A stretch of DNA of 64,000 bases from Amanita rubescens (Eukaryota; Basidiomycota; Agaricomycetes; Agaricales; Amanitaceae). The DNA lies in assembly GCA_015039365.1 (NCBI GenBank), contig WION01000213.1, forward strand, positions 1-64,000, given 5' to 3'. The notes under the pieces are model-generated. The model was not told where the DNA came from and made no database searches. It worked only from the letters and a program-made list of their open reading frames with translations. Position numbers and translations under genes: made by a program. Positions 42,601 through 52,368 of this stretch are shown in pieces (the stretch's first letter is position 1; each line of letters begins with the position of its first letter).

Positions 42601-45481
42601 CATATCCTCCCAGGCTACATTCTTTGAAAACAGGTTTCCGCGCAAAGGAAAGACTCCAGATATAATTACTGAAGATCTTGGTCCGATCTGGGAGGCGATT
42701 CCTCAAGAGGAACCTAACCGCCCTCCACAAAATTTGGATTTAGATGACTTACTCCCAGAGAACCGTAGACGTTCTCCGAGCAGAAGACGCTCACCTGGTT
42801 TGGATCGAAGGGGTGCATCTCCTGATAGACAGCAATCAGACCCTTCTGATGATTCAAACGATGATGATGACGGTGATGAATTTGCCGATCGTCGAAGAGA
42901 TTTTTTGGATGATAATATCCGAAGGCAAAAGGAAGAAAGAGAACAAGAAAGACGTGACAATTATCGTAGACAACGCGATGATTGGAAAAAGGGTCAAGGA
43001 ATTGATAAACAATCTCGTTTACGAGATCAATTCAAACGTCAAATGAGTGATATGTTTAAGAAACGTAAAACTCCTGAACCCTTTAGACGTACTCCCTCTC
43101 CACAAATAAAAGAGGAGACTCCTGTTCCTTCTAGATCTATAACACCAATACCATATGTATCTAGACCACCTTCGCCTCGTAGTCCTATGGATGAAGATAA
43201 TCCCTTCTCTTTGAATCAAAGAGATCGAGATGAAATAGAAAACCCATTTATGACGGATCGAGAATTTGATCAATTTGAACAACGTCAAAGAGATCGTTTT
43301 AGAGAATTTGCTCAGAGACCTAGACCTCCTCCACCGATCATATCTGATCCAGGTCCACCCTCTGTTCAAATAGGTCCTCGCCGTTCTGGTCGTTTTCCAG
43401 TTCCAAGGGTACAAAGAGACAACGCGTATGGAGATAAAACTCCTGCACAAATAGAAGCGGAAATTCAGCAAAAACGAGATGCTTTACGAGAACAGTTAAA
43501 AGATAAAATTCCGAGTTCTTCGACTCAGGATCCACCGTCAGCAGACAGGAACCCTGATAGAATGAATGAATCTGCTTCTCTACTTAAAGAAATCTTCGCT
43601 TTAAAGTCTGAATTAAAAACTGCAGAACATGATCATTTAACCCGAATGATTAATGAATCTGGAAATGAATTCCTTCATTTCCTTCTAAAAGCGGCTGTTC
43701 CCCTTGTAGATAATATTCCATATGACTATAGAGATATATCTAAAATGCGCTCCAGTAATCCTCAATTGTATAAACAATGGAAGATTGCAATGGATGACGA
43801 ATTTAAATCTCTTCAATCTAGAGATATTTGGGAGTTAGTTGATCCTCCAAAAGGACGAAACCTAATCAGATGTCGTTGGGTTTTCGACTTAAAAACCGAT
43901 GGACGCAAAAAAGCTCGCGTCGTAGCTAAAGGTTTTAGTCAACGTCCCGGATTAGATTACGACGAAACATTCTCGCCTGTAGCGAGATATGAAACAATCC
44001 GAATACTTCTGGCCACATCAGTGCTTGAAAACTGGGATATACAAGCCCTAGATGTAAAAACTGCCTTCTTATATGGCGATCTTGATGAAGATATTTACAT
44101 GGCCCAGCCAGAAGGTTTCGTTGTAAAAGGACAAGAATCTAAAGTATATAGGCTGAGGAAAGCCATATATGGATTGAAACAGGCATCATATGCCTGGAAT
44201 AAACAAGCTGATAAATCGTTGAAATCGTTGCATTTTGAGCGATGCTTGTCTGATTCTGGCGTTTACGTTCGTAAAGGCAAGAATACTATCACGATATGCA
44301 TATTGTATGTCGACGATATACTCTTTATGGGAAATGACTATTCCACCATCTTATCCATTAAAAAGAAATTTATGGAGATGTGGGAATGTCGTGATCTTGG
44401 AAAGATCAAAGAGTATTTACGAATCCAAGTCAATTACAACCGTGATTTAGGATTCTTAGTCATAGATCAAGGCCCTTATGCCTTGAAGGTTGTCAAGCGA
44501 TTTGGACTTGAAGATTGCAAGTCTGTACGCACACCGTTACCTGCTGGGTATGCTCCTATAAAAAATGAAGGAGAATGCACACCACAGGAACGTTCTTATT
44601 ATCAACAGATAATAGGATCCCTTCTATATCTAGCCTTAGGAACTAGGCCTGATATAATCTATGCAGTAATTTTGATGTCCCAATTTTCATCAAACCCGTC
44701 ACAAGAACATATTCAAAAAGCCTTGTATATAGTCAAATACATTGCTCATACCTTAAGCGTCAAAATCGTTTATAGCGCCAAAGGCAATAATAAATTTAGA
44801 GCCTACGCTGACGCTGACTGGGCCGCTGATCGTAATACACGACGATCTATAAACGGTTATGTCTTAATGTTAGCTGGTGGTGCGGTAGCTTGGACGAGTA
44901 GAAAACAAAAGACTGTAGCTCTGTCTTCGACTGAAGCAGAATACATATCTTTATCAGATGCTGCAAGACAAATTGCATGGGTTGAAAATCTATTTTACGA
45001 AATAGGTGCACCCATTAAAAGCATCTTACTTAGCATAGATAACCAAGGCGCTATATTTTGGGCACAAAATCCTGCACAAGAACATCGTTCCAAACACATT
45101 GATATTCGCTATCATTTCGTTCGCGAGTTGATTGAGACTAAAAAGGTAGTCCTCGAATATATACCAACAAACGAACAGAATGCGGATCTTATGACCAAGA
45201 ATTTATCCTTTGAAAAGGTCAAATTCTTTAGAGAACGATTGGGACTTTCCTTAGAAGAATATCCGACTTCTACAAATGCATTAATCAAAAGACCAGATCG
45301 ATTAGAGACTGAGGAAATTCGTGATCTGACGAAATTTATTCTTGATTGGCAAAATCTTGAATTAGATGGAATTGATCGTCTATCACACAGGAAGTTGATG
45401 GAACTTCTTGATGGTCTTATTGATCAACAAGAATCGGATATAGATCCCTTCTATGATGAAAACATCATAGACTTTAAATAA
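39635..45481 (+). CDS. Copia Gag-Pol polyprotein, intact
   Basis: 1948 aa, single frame. The gag part starts with the copia-type NGTNYKEWERMM segment and has an Arg/Gly-rich RNA-binding stretch (about 268-300) instead of a clear CCHC knuckle. The aspartic protease is at DSGAS (about 551). The integrase zinc region (H-x-H...C-x2-C, WHKRFGH...CEGC) is at about 716-760. Integrase core residues D (HMDLM, about 780), D (SDRGGEF, about 842) and E (GRVERMN, about 876) follow. Next is a long Arg/Asp/Ser-rich linker. Reverse transcriptase has YVDD at about 1557, and RNase H starts DADWAA at about 1724 with TEAEY and the final HIDIRYHF block. All catalytic motifs are present, so the element looks competent. 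The linker of about 350 residues between integrase and RT is long and charged. Confidence 0.95.
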   Translation: MSNDLTIPSSIPVLNGTNYKEWERMMRFLLQTKGLFQYLKDDYVHPPRITPLQQFFIDTGVRAAITAQPAVAAVAAHGAHPATPAIPAVEGEPAITQQMVDDAKAVKKAFEDWVVEDDRILGSINMKCSATIQQINSEVNAARVLWRNLANQYGVTTSAGIYNDFQLAVTWKFQDKKDPTQSLNDLLAIINRLSSSGIVLPENVQAMIVLSAVPRHWDNFAAVVLATTEPSDLTIQGILPLIQNEWRRRHPESAATANTSQQQQQPWQQVRGRGRGRARGRGRGAGRGRGGRPYSRPPQGAQTPAPTAPPANQNWPGKVEGQTRGPNWERNRERRKADAAEKKAAKAAEHTMSSAHTVARIGPYDITEPVAGSSKGKQREKDELDFESYKSNRGMGISSDDIDYKNMDIDQEAELYYDDYYYEDNGEQWYETIKKLEMANFLFIEAAMKMVFPKLGHHRRTINSFFEQSVLYDSINYKENLNENCLVRDKSCDTAIYNANMIERSYNIGNMFKKPFTCLAVNKRKFKDKVHPTCPCPECVEKRTGDTLWMCDSGASDHFTFSRKDFSEYREFPANENHSVKTASGLDRLEGLGTVILEHKISTGETTLVKLFPVLYMPRATARLISNGRLIRQGLTCKQDEKMVVFSFTDSGRTCIEGHYLMPDDTLVYARGRIIIMNPTLVSGPGLANRNSKLILGRPTKKPNAESIEKLLDYETWHKRFGHPSNEVFSKIPLNVNGWKEVTLPEGKLRCEGCLKGKMKAKPYKLSSKRATRPFELLHMDLMTVPAISYHKYKYIGVIVDDFTSYTWIGLLKTKDQTLEYFTGWYNEFVDPKQPISHLRSDRGGEFVNKAFEEFLKSKGIKHQQTAPYTPQQNGRVERMNQTLSDKAEAMRLDAGCPKSWWEFSFRTAVHVYNRTPLKRTKWKTPLENLLNKKPDVSYFRVFGCEAWVFIPDQRRPDKLSEKSVLCTFVGYESGTKGYRFMTSTNTLVISSQATFFENRFPRKGKTPDIITEDLGPIWEAIPQEEPNRPPQNLDLDDLLPENRRRSPSRRRSPGLDRRGASPDRQQSDPSDDSNDDDDGDEFADRRRDFLDDNIRRQKEEREQERRDNYRRQRDDWKKGQGIDKQSRLRDQFKRQMSDMFKKRKTPEPFRRTPSPQIKEETPVPSRSITPIPYVSRPPSPRSPMDEDNPFSLNQRDRDEIENPFMTDREFDQFEQRQRDRFREFAQRPRPPPPIISDPGPPSVQIGPRRSGRFPVPRVQRDNAYGDKTPAQIEAEIQQKRDALREQLKDKIPSSSTQDPPSADRNPDRMNESASLLKEIFALKSELKTAEHDHLTRMINESGNEFLHFLLKAAVPLVDNIPYDYRDISKMRSSNPQLYKQWKIAMDDEFKSLQSRDIWELVDPPKGRNLIRCRWVFDLKTDGRKKARVVAKGFSQRPGLDYDETFSPVARYETIRILLATSVLENWDIQALDVKTAFLYGDLDEDIYMAQPEGFVVKGQESKVYRLRKAIYGLKQASYAWNKQADKSLKSLHFERCLSDSGVYVRKGKNTITICILYVDDILFMGNDYSTILSIKKKFMEMWECRDLGKIKEYLRIQVNYNRDLGFLVIDQGPYALKVVKRFGLEDCKSVRTPLPAGYAPIKNEGECTPQERSYYQQIIGSLLYLALGTRPDIIYAVILMSQFSSNPSQEHIQKALYIVKYIAHTLSVKIVYSAKGNNKFRAYADADWAADRNTRRSINGYVLMLAGGAVAWTSRKQKTVALSSTEAEYISLSDAARQIAWVENLFYEIGAPIKSILLSIDNQGAIFWAQNPAQEHRSKHIDIRYHFVRELIETKKVVLEYIPTNEQNADLMTKNLSFEKVKFFRERLGLSLEEYPTSTNALIKRPDRLETEEIRDLTKFILDWQNLELDGIDRLSHRKLMELLDGLIDQQESDIDPFYDENIIDFK

Positions 45482-45503
45482 AGGATATCTAAGCGAAGGG
45501 GTG

Positions 45504-45899
45504 TATTAAATATAGAATTATATTTATAGAATGATTAACTACTGATTGACTACAATCAGTATTACTCATATCGCTCACGTCATCCTTTATGTATGACATA
45601 GAGATGACATCATAATGACTTCATTATGATATCATGATAGACTCATGATCACATCTTATGGTGTGCTTAGCACGCCATACTTTCTCATCTATACTATACG
45701 CTTACACATATGTAGATACATATTTGTTCCCTCTTAGTATATAAACCTGTCCTGTATCGTAGAATAGGATAATCCATTCTCTTCCTCTTACTATCACTAC
45801 TACGCCGAAGGGTAGTGCTAAGATCATATCGCAATAGGTAAGCTATTGCACCTGCTCATGCTGTGGACACGCTCTCGCGTAGACCTGTCTTCTTCGTCA
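45504..45899 (+). repeat. 3' LTR of the copia element (396 bp)
   Basis: Same sequence as 37784-38179. It is preceded by the purine-rich AAGCGAAGGGGTG, the likely polypurine tract, and followed by the TSD AACAC. Confidence 0.92.
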
Positions 45900-45994
45900 A
45901 ACACGATCCGACGCCCGGTCCTTCCACTAAGAAGAAAGGACGTTCTCGAGTTACCACAGATACCGCCAATACCCCCGCTTCCACTAGCTGCCGC

Positions 45995-47075
45995 TAGTGA
46001 TTCAAGGTCCGGTCCGGTCCGGTTTTTTTTCCTTTTTTGGAAAGACCGAAACCGGACCGGTCTCAGGGTGTCCCTGATATCGAAAAGACCGGAACCGGAC
46101 CGCTTAAGACCGCAAGACCGGTCTTAATTTAAAAAAAAGACCGGTTAAGACCGGTCCAGGACTGGTCCTGATCTGGACCGGTCTTGGACTGGTCTGGACT
46201 GGTCTTGGACTGGTCTGGACCAGTCCTTACATTAGTTTCTATGTCCCTATGTCTCCCATACAACAATTTCAAACTACAAAACTTCATAAATAGAGTCAAT
46301 ATGTTCCTAACCCTCACCCTCTCACACCCTCTCACACCCAGCTGCACTCAGATGAGCCACATAAAACCATTTTTGATGATGCCAGGAGACTGCCAAACAT
46401 TGCCAAAGAGATTGCCAAAGAGATCACCAAAGAGAGAATGAAGCCCAGTGTTGCTGACCCTCACCCTCCCACTGCTCAGCTTGTCCCATTAGACCCCACT
46501 CCACCCCCTCACATCATCTCACACCCATTTGCACTCCAGATAAGCCACATTAAACCATTTTTAATGATGCCAGGAGACTGCCAAACATTGCCAAAGAGAT
46601 TGCCAAAGAGATCACCAAAGAGAGAATGAAGCCCAGTGTTGCTGACCCTCACCCTCCCACTGTTCAACTATGTTCCATTGGATGTACTAGAGCATACCTA
46701 GATTAGTTAATTTCAGAATACCTTACCTGGAGTGTTGCAACAACAGATGATTTCAAAATTCACATGTTATATATAACTTTTGACAAACTTTACTACTGTG
46801 AACTCAAATCTCAACTGTTTTTTATGTTTCAATACTCAAAAAAAAGCTAAAATATAGGAGAACATGACTGTGTTGGTCACATGTGACAATTAGCGGTCTA
46901 GGACCGGTCTAGACCGGTCTTTTGCGGTTTTTTTGATTTTAAAAATTTAAAAAGACCGGAACCGGACTGCCCTTGGACCTCCTAAGACCTGAGACTGCAG
47001 TCCGGTCCAAATCGGTCCTGGTCCGGTCCAGTTCCGGTCCAAATCGGTCCTGAGAGACTGGAAATAGAAACACTA
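45995..47075. mobile_element. hAT-type MITE in ORF3b of gypsy copy 2, 1.1 kb
   Basis: The ends start TAGTG (left TAGTGATTC, right in reverse TAGTGTTTC). It is flanked by an 8-bp duplication with one mismatch, GCTGCCGC (45987-45994) and GCCGCCGC (47076-47083). Both subterminal regions are packed with CCGGTC/GACCGG words. The middle has a duplicated segment with a period near 189 bp (around 46351-46470 and 46540-46672) that gives two copies of the same short ORF tail. No transposase is present. Confidence 0.83.
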
Positions 47076-47278
47076 GCCGCCGCCCTCACCAGCCGAAGAA
47101 GAAGGGAAAGAAGAAGGCACACCACGCGTCACAGTGTCAGGCATGCGTCAATGGACAACAGTGCGACGGAGCCGACGACGATGCCTGCGACCTTTATGGC
47201 GACTACGGCTATCAGCACGACGACGTCGCCATGCACAACATGACCACTTGAGCGTTTTGTTGTTGCGGTCAACAACAT

Positions 47279-47287
47279 AGGGGAGAG
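47279..47287 (+). promoter_or_regulatory. Polypurine tract of gypsy copy 2
   Basis: AGGGGAGAG shortly before the 3' LTR, conserved in copies 3, 4 and 5. It is the expected plus-strand primer site. Confidence 0.7.
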
Positions 47288-47291
47288 CTAG

Positions 47292-47742
47292 TGTTACAAC
47301 ACGGTACGGACTCCCGCATTATGCTTACATGATACGTCGGACATGTTCATTTCTTTATGCCTACCTTACTCGTCATCCCCCTTATGCTCGATTCATACGG
47401 ACAAGCTCGTTTCTTTACTTATACCATCCCTTGTTCCACATATGACGCCGTCCTTATACTCATTTTCGTACTTACCATTATTCATTAATTAGTACGTCTC
47501 ATTGTACTTGCTAGTATAAGTACCGCCTGTATTCTAGAGTCGAACCCTAAGTTCGACTTAGCTGTTTATTGTCGTCTGGCAATACAACCTTACTCTTAAC
47601 TCATCTACCACAATCGTCCTCAGATCCTAAGTCAACGTCTTGACTTAGAATTGAACTTATAATCTTAACGTTTGACTTAAGACTTGTAATCGTGACTAGA
47701 GTTGCCGCTGCAACTTAGGTTGAGATTAACGAGTTCGTAACA
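47292..47742 (+). repeat. 3' LTR of gypsy copy 2 (451 bp)
   Basis: TGTTAC...GTAACA, followed directly by the right target-site duplication ATCTC. Confidence 0.92.
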
Positions 47743-47747
47743 ATCTC

Positions 47748-48374
47748 GAGAAATACAACCAACTGATCTGGACGCCGACACCAATGCGACCAATTGGACA
47801 ATGTAGGTGCGGCTACCACCGCCCCAACACCATCTCGTGCTTCCAACTCTTGCGTTCCTTCGTACGCAGCCCAGCGCTGAACACCGTTCCCTCCCTGCAA
47901 ACCTCAGCGTGCCACCAATGCAGTCCCAACCTCCCAGTATAGCAGGCGGCTCCCTCCGTGGCTACAACACTGCAGTACACCCCCGCTATGCATCCCTTCA
48001 CGCGCCATCGCTCCTGCAGCAGCATCAACAGTATCAGCCTCGTCATCATGTCGCACCCGTCCCTCAAGCACCTCTGTCTTCCGTTACTGCGCAGCCCGCC
48101 AGCACCTCTCGTAACGAAGATCATCGCTTCTCTCGTCACTTCAGACACGTCCTAAATTATCAATCATGATTTGGTGATTTCTCCGCTCTCAGCTCTCTGC
48201 GTAATCCTTACGCCTATAACAGGTCACCAAGTCTCCCAAATAAGTCTCTGCTCTTAAGCCTTGATCCCGTTCGATTGTATGCCCTTCGACGATCTCCCTT
48301 CAACTCTCTTCTGGTCTTCCTCACCCATCAATATCACCTTTATTGACAAGCTGTGTGCAGACTTAACCGCCCGT
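47748..48374. other. Host flank right of gypsy copy 2, no confident gene
   Basis: C-rich unique sequence. ORF 47807-48169 is rich in Pro/Gln/His and not recognised. Reading across the empty target site, one frame runs from an acceptor-like CGTAG near 27958 over the junction into 47748-47940. The element may therefore have landed in an exon, but no domain supports that. Confidence 0.35.
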
Positions 48375-48826
48375 TGTTACGAACTCGTTAATCTCAACCT
48401 AAGTTGCAACGGCAACTCTAGTCACGATTACAAGTCTTAAGTCAAACGTTAAGATTATAAGTTCGATACTAAGTCAAAGCGTTGACTTAGGATCTGAGGA
48501 CGATTGTGGTAGATGAGTTAAGAGTAAGGTTGTATTGCCAGACGACAATAAACAGCTAAGTCGAACTTAGGGTTCGACTCTAGAATACATGCGGTATTTA
48601 TACTAGCAAGTACAATGAGACGTACTAATTAATGAATAATGGTAAGTACGGAAGTAAGTATAAGGACGGCGTCATATGTGGAACAAGGGATGGTATATGA
48701 AAGATAACAAGTTAGTCCGTATGAATCGAGCATAAGGGGAGCGACGAGTAAGGTATGCATAAAAGAAATAAACATGTCCGACGTATCATGTAAGCATAAT
48801 GCGGGAGTCCGTACCATGTTGTAACA
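48375..48826 (-). repeat. 3' LTR of gypsy copy 3 (452 bp)
   Basis: Full LTR in reverse orientation, from TGTTACGAAC to TTGTAACA. On its inner side are the conserved CTAGCTCTCCCCT (polypurine tract complement) and the end of ORF3b. Confidence 0.9.
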
Positions 48827-48866
48827 CTAGCTCTCCCCTACGTTGTTGACCGCAACAACAAAACGT

Positions 48867-50144
48867 TCAAGTGTTCATGTTGTGCATGGCGTCGTCATCG
48901 TGCTGATAGCCGTAGTCGCCATATAGGTCACAGGCGTCATCGTCGGCTCCGTCGCACTGTCGTCCATTGACGCATGCCTGACACTGTGACGCGTGGTGCG
49001 CCTTCTTCTTTCCCTTCTTCTTTGGCTGGTGAGGGCGGCGGCTAGTGGAAGCGGGGGTATTGGCGGCATCTGTGGTAACTCGAGAACGTCCTTTCTTTTT
49101 AGTGGAAGGACCGGGCGTCGGATCGTGTCGGCGCGTGGGAGCGCGTGCAGGTAGAGTAGACACAGGAGGAATTGTAGTAGCGAGATGGTGATCCTCAGAG
49201 GCATGTTTACCTTGGCAGTGGATGCAACGGCTGTAGCGGTGGGGGCGTTGATTGGCGGCATTAGTCATACTGCAGGTCGTAGGTCGTCGAGAAGGCGGAG
49301 TGTCGTTTCGTCGAGTAGTGGGGACAGGAATATTCCAGACTCCGTGGCGAATAACAGTGGTGGTTGGGGGTGATGCGGATCGAGGAGGAGGAGGAGCCTT
49401 CTTATCTCGTTTCGGTTCTTCCTCAATGAGATCGCCTGTTGTACGGATTCGGCGATGAAGATCGAGATCACTGATCGCATTATTGATCTGCGCAATGTGA
49501 TCGCTAGTGAGTTGATGCAAGGGAACTCCATCTGCGAATTCGGCTGTGGTCCATTCTGTGTCTCCTTGGATACTGGACAAGAGATCTCGGATCTTTCCGG
49601 TGAGGCACCAGATTTCTCTTGATTTACGATCTGTCTCCATAATGCATCTAGTTGCTCGGTGTCGGTCGGGTGTAGCTTCGGTAGCGCGAAACCAATGGTT
49701 GACAGCGATCCTGTTATTCTGATCATGAGGTTGTATTTTTAGTCCAAACCTTTGGTCGTCAATGCTTTCTATAGCAAGGATGATATAGCGCTCGATGTCA
49801 GCCGTGAGAAGTCATCGTAATAGATCTATCGCCAGTTGATCTAGATTTCCTCCTTTCGGATGAACGTCTTCCCAATATAGTGACGTAACGTTTACAAATG
49901 TTTTGATTAAATCGGCACAGTGATAATTATACTGATCTCGGGCTTGACCGGCAAGGGTAGTGGCGGTTCGGAAATCCATGAGGAGTCGCCAGATTCGAGC
50001 TATCCTTTCTTGGTCAAAGATGTCGACCTGTAATCTAGCGGCGTTACAGATCAGAGTGACGCGGTCTCTAACCTTGGTGTAAGTAGTAATTCCGTGATAA
50101 CTGAGATAGAGATCGGGGGTGGTTCGTACGACGGGGCCAGCCAT
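48867..50144 (-). pseudogene. ORF3b, gypsy copy 3, one nonsense codon
   Basis: Colinear with the 425-aa ORF3b of copy 4, with start ATG at 50144. A TGA at about 49814-49816 replaces a CGA arginine (LLRRLL region). The rest, including the basic region and the C-terminal Cys cluster, is open (257 codons from an internal Met). Confidence 0.8.
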
Positions 50145-50593
50145 ATCGCGGTTAGTCCCATTTGTACCGTGACTCTGGTCGTTGCCTCGAATAGATTCGT
50201 TATGAGATTGAGTCGAAGCGTGATCGGCAAGTACCGTCTCTCTATGTAAGGTAACGCTAATGTCTTCAGCATTTCTAGGTGGGATCGGTCAGCTATTGCG
50301 ATCTTCCGTAATTCGTCCAGGTACAGCCAGAGTTTCTGATGTTCCGTGATGGGTTTCCTGGGTTTCGGTGGGAATGATCGGGATCGTCTGAGACGAGGTT
50401 TGATCGGAAGATCCGTGGGGAACATCAACGAAGTCGTTCGGGTCAGCGTCTTCTTCGTCGGTGTCGGTGGTATGAAGAACGAGTCGGGGTCGGTGGGGTC
50501 CAGTGGAAGTGGTGAATCGGGTGTCGTTAGTCTCTCTGGCATAGAATTCGGACCAGGGGAAATGCTGAGCGGCGTCGGTGGTGTCGTTTCCAT
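50051..50593 (-). CDS. ORF3a, gypsy copy 3, intact
   Basis: 180 aa, same as in copies 4 and 5: Pro/Ser/Thr-rich first half with an Arg-rich RLRRSRSFPPKPRK patch, then a helical half (EHQKLWLYLDELRKIAIADRS). A C-to-T change (plus-strand base 50291) is silent in this frame but makes a stop in the overlapping frame that is open in copy 5. That argues ORF3a is the real product. Function unknown. Confidence 0.6.
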   Translation of the reverse strand: METTPPTPLSISPGPNSMPERLTTPDSPLPLDPTDPDSFFIPPTPTKKTLTRTTSLMFPTDLPIKPRLRRSRSFPPKPRKPITEHQKLWLYLDELRKIAIADRSHLEMLKTLALPYIERRYLPITLRLNLITNLFEATTRVTVQMGLTAIWLAPSYEPPPISISVITELLLTPRLETASL

Positions 50594-50625
50594 TCTGCAT
50601 AGTAACTTGGTATGTGAATGGCATC

Positions 50626-51877
50626 TTAGAGTTTCCTTCGTCTTTTATATTCTAGAAGGAGGTCTTCCATATGCGTCAAGTTATTTTCTGGTTCCCATGT
50701 GTTTTCACTGGTGTCATAGCCTTTCCATTTTACAAGAAATTGTAATTTCCCTCTAAACTTGCGATGTGCAAGCAGTGCTTCTACTTCGTATTCTTGTTCT
50801 CCTTCGATTAGATCGGGAGGGGGCCTCGTTTCCGTTGTTCCATGAAAGGAAGTTTCTTTGAACGGCGTTAGTAAGGCGGCGTGGAATACGTTATGAATTT
50901 TCCATTGTCTTGGTAGCGTGAGACGATATGTCACTGGTCCTAAGACTTCTTTAATGGAAAAGGGACCTTCTCGTTTAGGTGCGAGTTTTCTGCTCTGATA
51001 AGGAATCTTCAGGTTCCTAGACTCTAACCATACTTTGTCATTGACTTTGAACGGTTTGGTCTTTCTCGTTGTTCTCTCCATCATCTTGGCTCGTGCTAGA
51101 TCATGTGCGGCGAGTGCTTCTTCTCGTGCGCGGAACAGAGAGTTGATGCGGTTATCGGCGGTTGGTGTATTTGTCTTATTTGAGACAAGGGGAAGTGCAA
51201 CCGGGGATGTTCCATACATCAATTGAAAGGGCGATTGTTTCAATGCTTTCTTCTCGTGCGCGGAACAGAGAGTTGATGCGGTTATCGGCGGTTGGTGTAT
51301 TTGTCTTATTTGAGACAAGGGGAAGTGCAACCGGGGATGTTCCATACATCAATTGAAAGGGCGATTGTTTCAATGCTTCATGAGTGCGTGAGTTATGCGC
51401 GAATTGTGCTATTGGTATCATCTTGTTCCAAGTATCTGGTTCATAGGCACAGAATATTCGGAGATAAGCTTCTAATTCGGCGTTATATCGCTCTGTTTGT
51501 CCATCAGTCTGTGGATGGAAGGCGGTACTCATTTTATGTTTGATTTTTAATGAGTCCATTATGCCGTTAAAGACATGTGATGCAAACTGTGGTCCTCGGT
51601 CGGAGATCATGATGTCGGGTAAACCGAAGTTTTTGAATACATTCCGGATGTAGAGGTCGGCGGTTTCGTCGGCGGTAATAGTTTTATTACAAGGCATGAG
51701 AATTACTCCCTTTGTAAGTCCTTGATCGACCACGATAAAGATAGAATCAAAACCGTCACTTATGGGTAAGTCGGTTATGAAATCCATGGTTATTTGTTGG
51801 AAGGGTCGGTGTGCGTGAGACTTGATTGGCATCAGAGGTGCGGCGGTAGGGTGAGTATTTGATTTCATTTGTTGACT
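50626..51877 (-). pseudogene. Pol C-terminal fragment, gypsy copy 3
   Basis: Contains the integrase core (DD35E) from CQQMKSN on, the GPF module and the complete chromodomain (FLVKWKGYDTSENTWEP). A 130-bp tandem duplication shifts the frame, and the 5' side is cut by copy 4. Confidence 0.88.
51118..51377. repeat. 130-bp tandem duplication inside pol of copy 3
   Basis: 51118-51247 is repeated at 51248-51377 essentially unchanged. 130 is not a multiple of three, so it breaks the pol frame. The other copies have the segment once. Confidence 0.88.
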
Positions 51878-52327
51878 GTTACGAACTCGTTAATCTCAAC
51901 TTAAGTTGCAGCGGCAACTCTAGTCACAATTACAAGTCTTAAGTCAAACGTTAAGATTATAAGTTCAATACTAAGTCAAGGCGTTGACTTAGGATCTGAG
52001 GACGATTGTGGTAGATGAGTTAAGAGTACGGTTATATTGCCAGACGACAATAAACAGCTAAGTCGAACTTAGGGTTCGACTTTAGAATACAGGCGGTACT
52101 TATACTAGCAAGTACAAGGAGACGTACTAATTAATGAATAATGGTAAGTACAAAAGTAAGTATAAGGACGGCGTCATATGTGGAACAAGGGTTGGTATAA
52201 GTAAAGGAACGAGTTAGTCCGTATGAATCGAGCATAAGGGGAGTGACGAATAAGGTATGCATAAAGAGAATAAACATGTCCGACGTATCATGTAAGCATA
52301 ATGCGGGAGTCCGTACCGTGTTGTAAC
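51878..52327 (-). repeat. 3' LTR of gypsy copy 4 (450 bp)
   Basis: TGTTACGAAC...TTGTAACA in plus orientation, followed on its inner side by the polypurine tract complement and ORF3b. Confidence 0.92.
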
Positions 52328-52368
52328 ACTAGCTCTCCCCTACGTTGTTGACCGCAACAACAAAACGT

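Larger units (their letters stand above)
37784..45899 (+). mobile_element. Complete Ty1/copia retrotransposon
   Basis: 8116 bp with 396-bp LTRs that look identical base for base, TSD AACAC (37779-37783, 45900-45904), and a primer-binding site and PPT in place. A 1948-codon gag-pol without a stop has the order protease-integrase-RT-RNase H that defines Ty1/copia. An extra ORF precedes gag. It is inserted in ORF3b of gypsy copy 2 and is the youngest insertion visible here, probably autonomous. Confidence 0.95.
36764..47251 (+). pseudogene. ORF3b of gypsy copy 2, interrupted twice
   Basis: Coding pieces 36764-37783, 45905-45994 and 47084-47251 match the 425-aa ORF3b of copy 4. The breaks are a copia element (TSD AACAC) and a hAT MITE (TSD GCCGCCGC). 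A TGA at 37091-37093 replaces an arginine CGA of the other copies. Confidence 0.8.
27980..47742 (+). mobile_element. Ty3/gypsy chromovirus copy 2, full length with nested insertions
   Basis: Two 451-bp LTRs, TSD ATCTC on both sides (27975-27979, 47743-47747), and the complete order leader-gag-pol-ORF3a-ORF3b-PPT. Inside it sit a 2399-bp hAT-like element, an 8116-bp copia element and a 1081-bp hAT MITE. Each has its own target duplication. Subtracting these leaves about 8.15 kb, the size of intact copy 4. It is coding-dead: three in-frame CGA-to-TGA nonsense changes plus the insertions. Confidence 0.93.
48375..51877 (-). mobile_element. Ty3/gypsy chromovirus copy 3, 3' part only
   Basis: Minus orientation: 3' LTR (48375-48826), ORF3b, ORF3a and the last third of pol, cut at 51877 where the LTR of copy 4 begins. 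gag, most of pol and the 5' LTR are absent. Confidence 0.9.
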
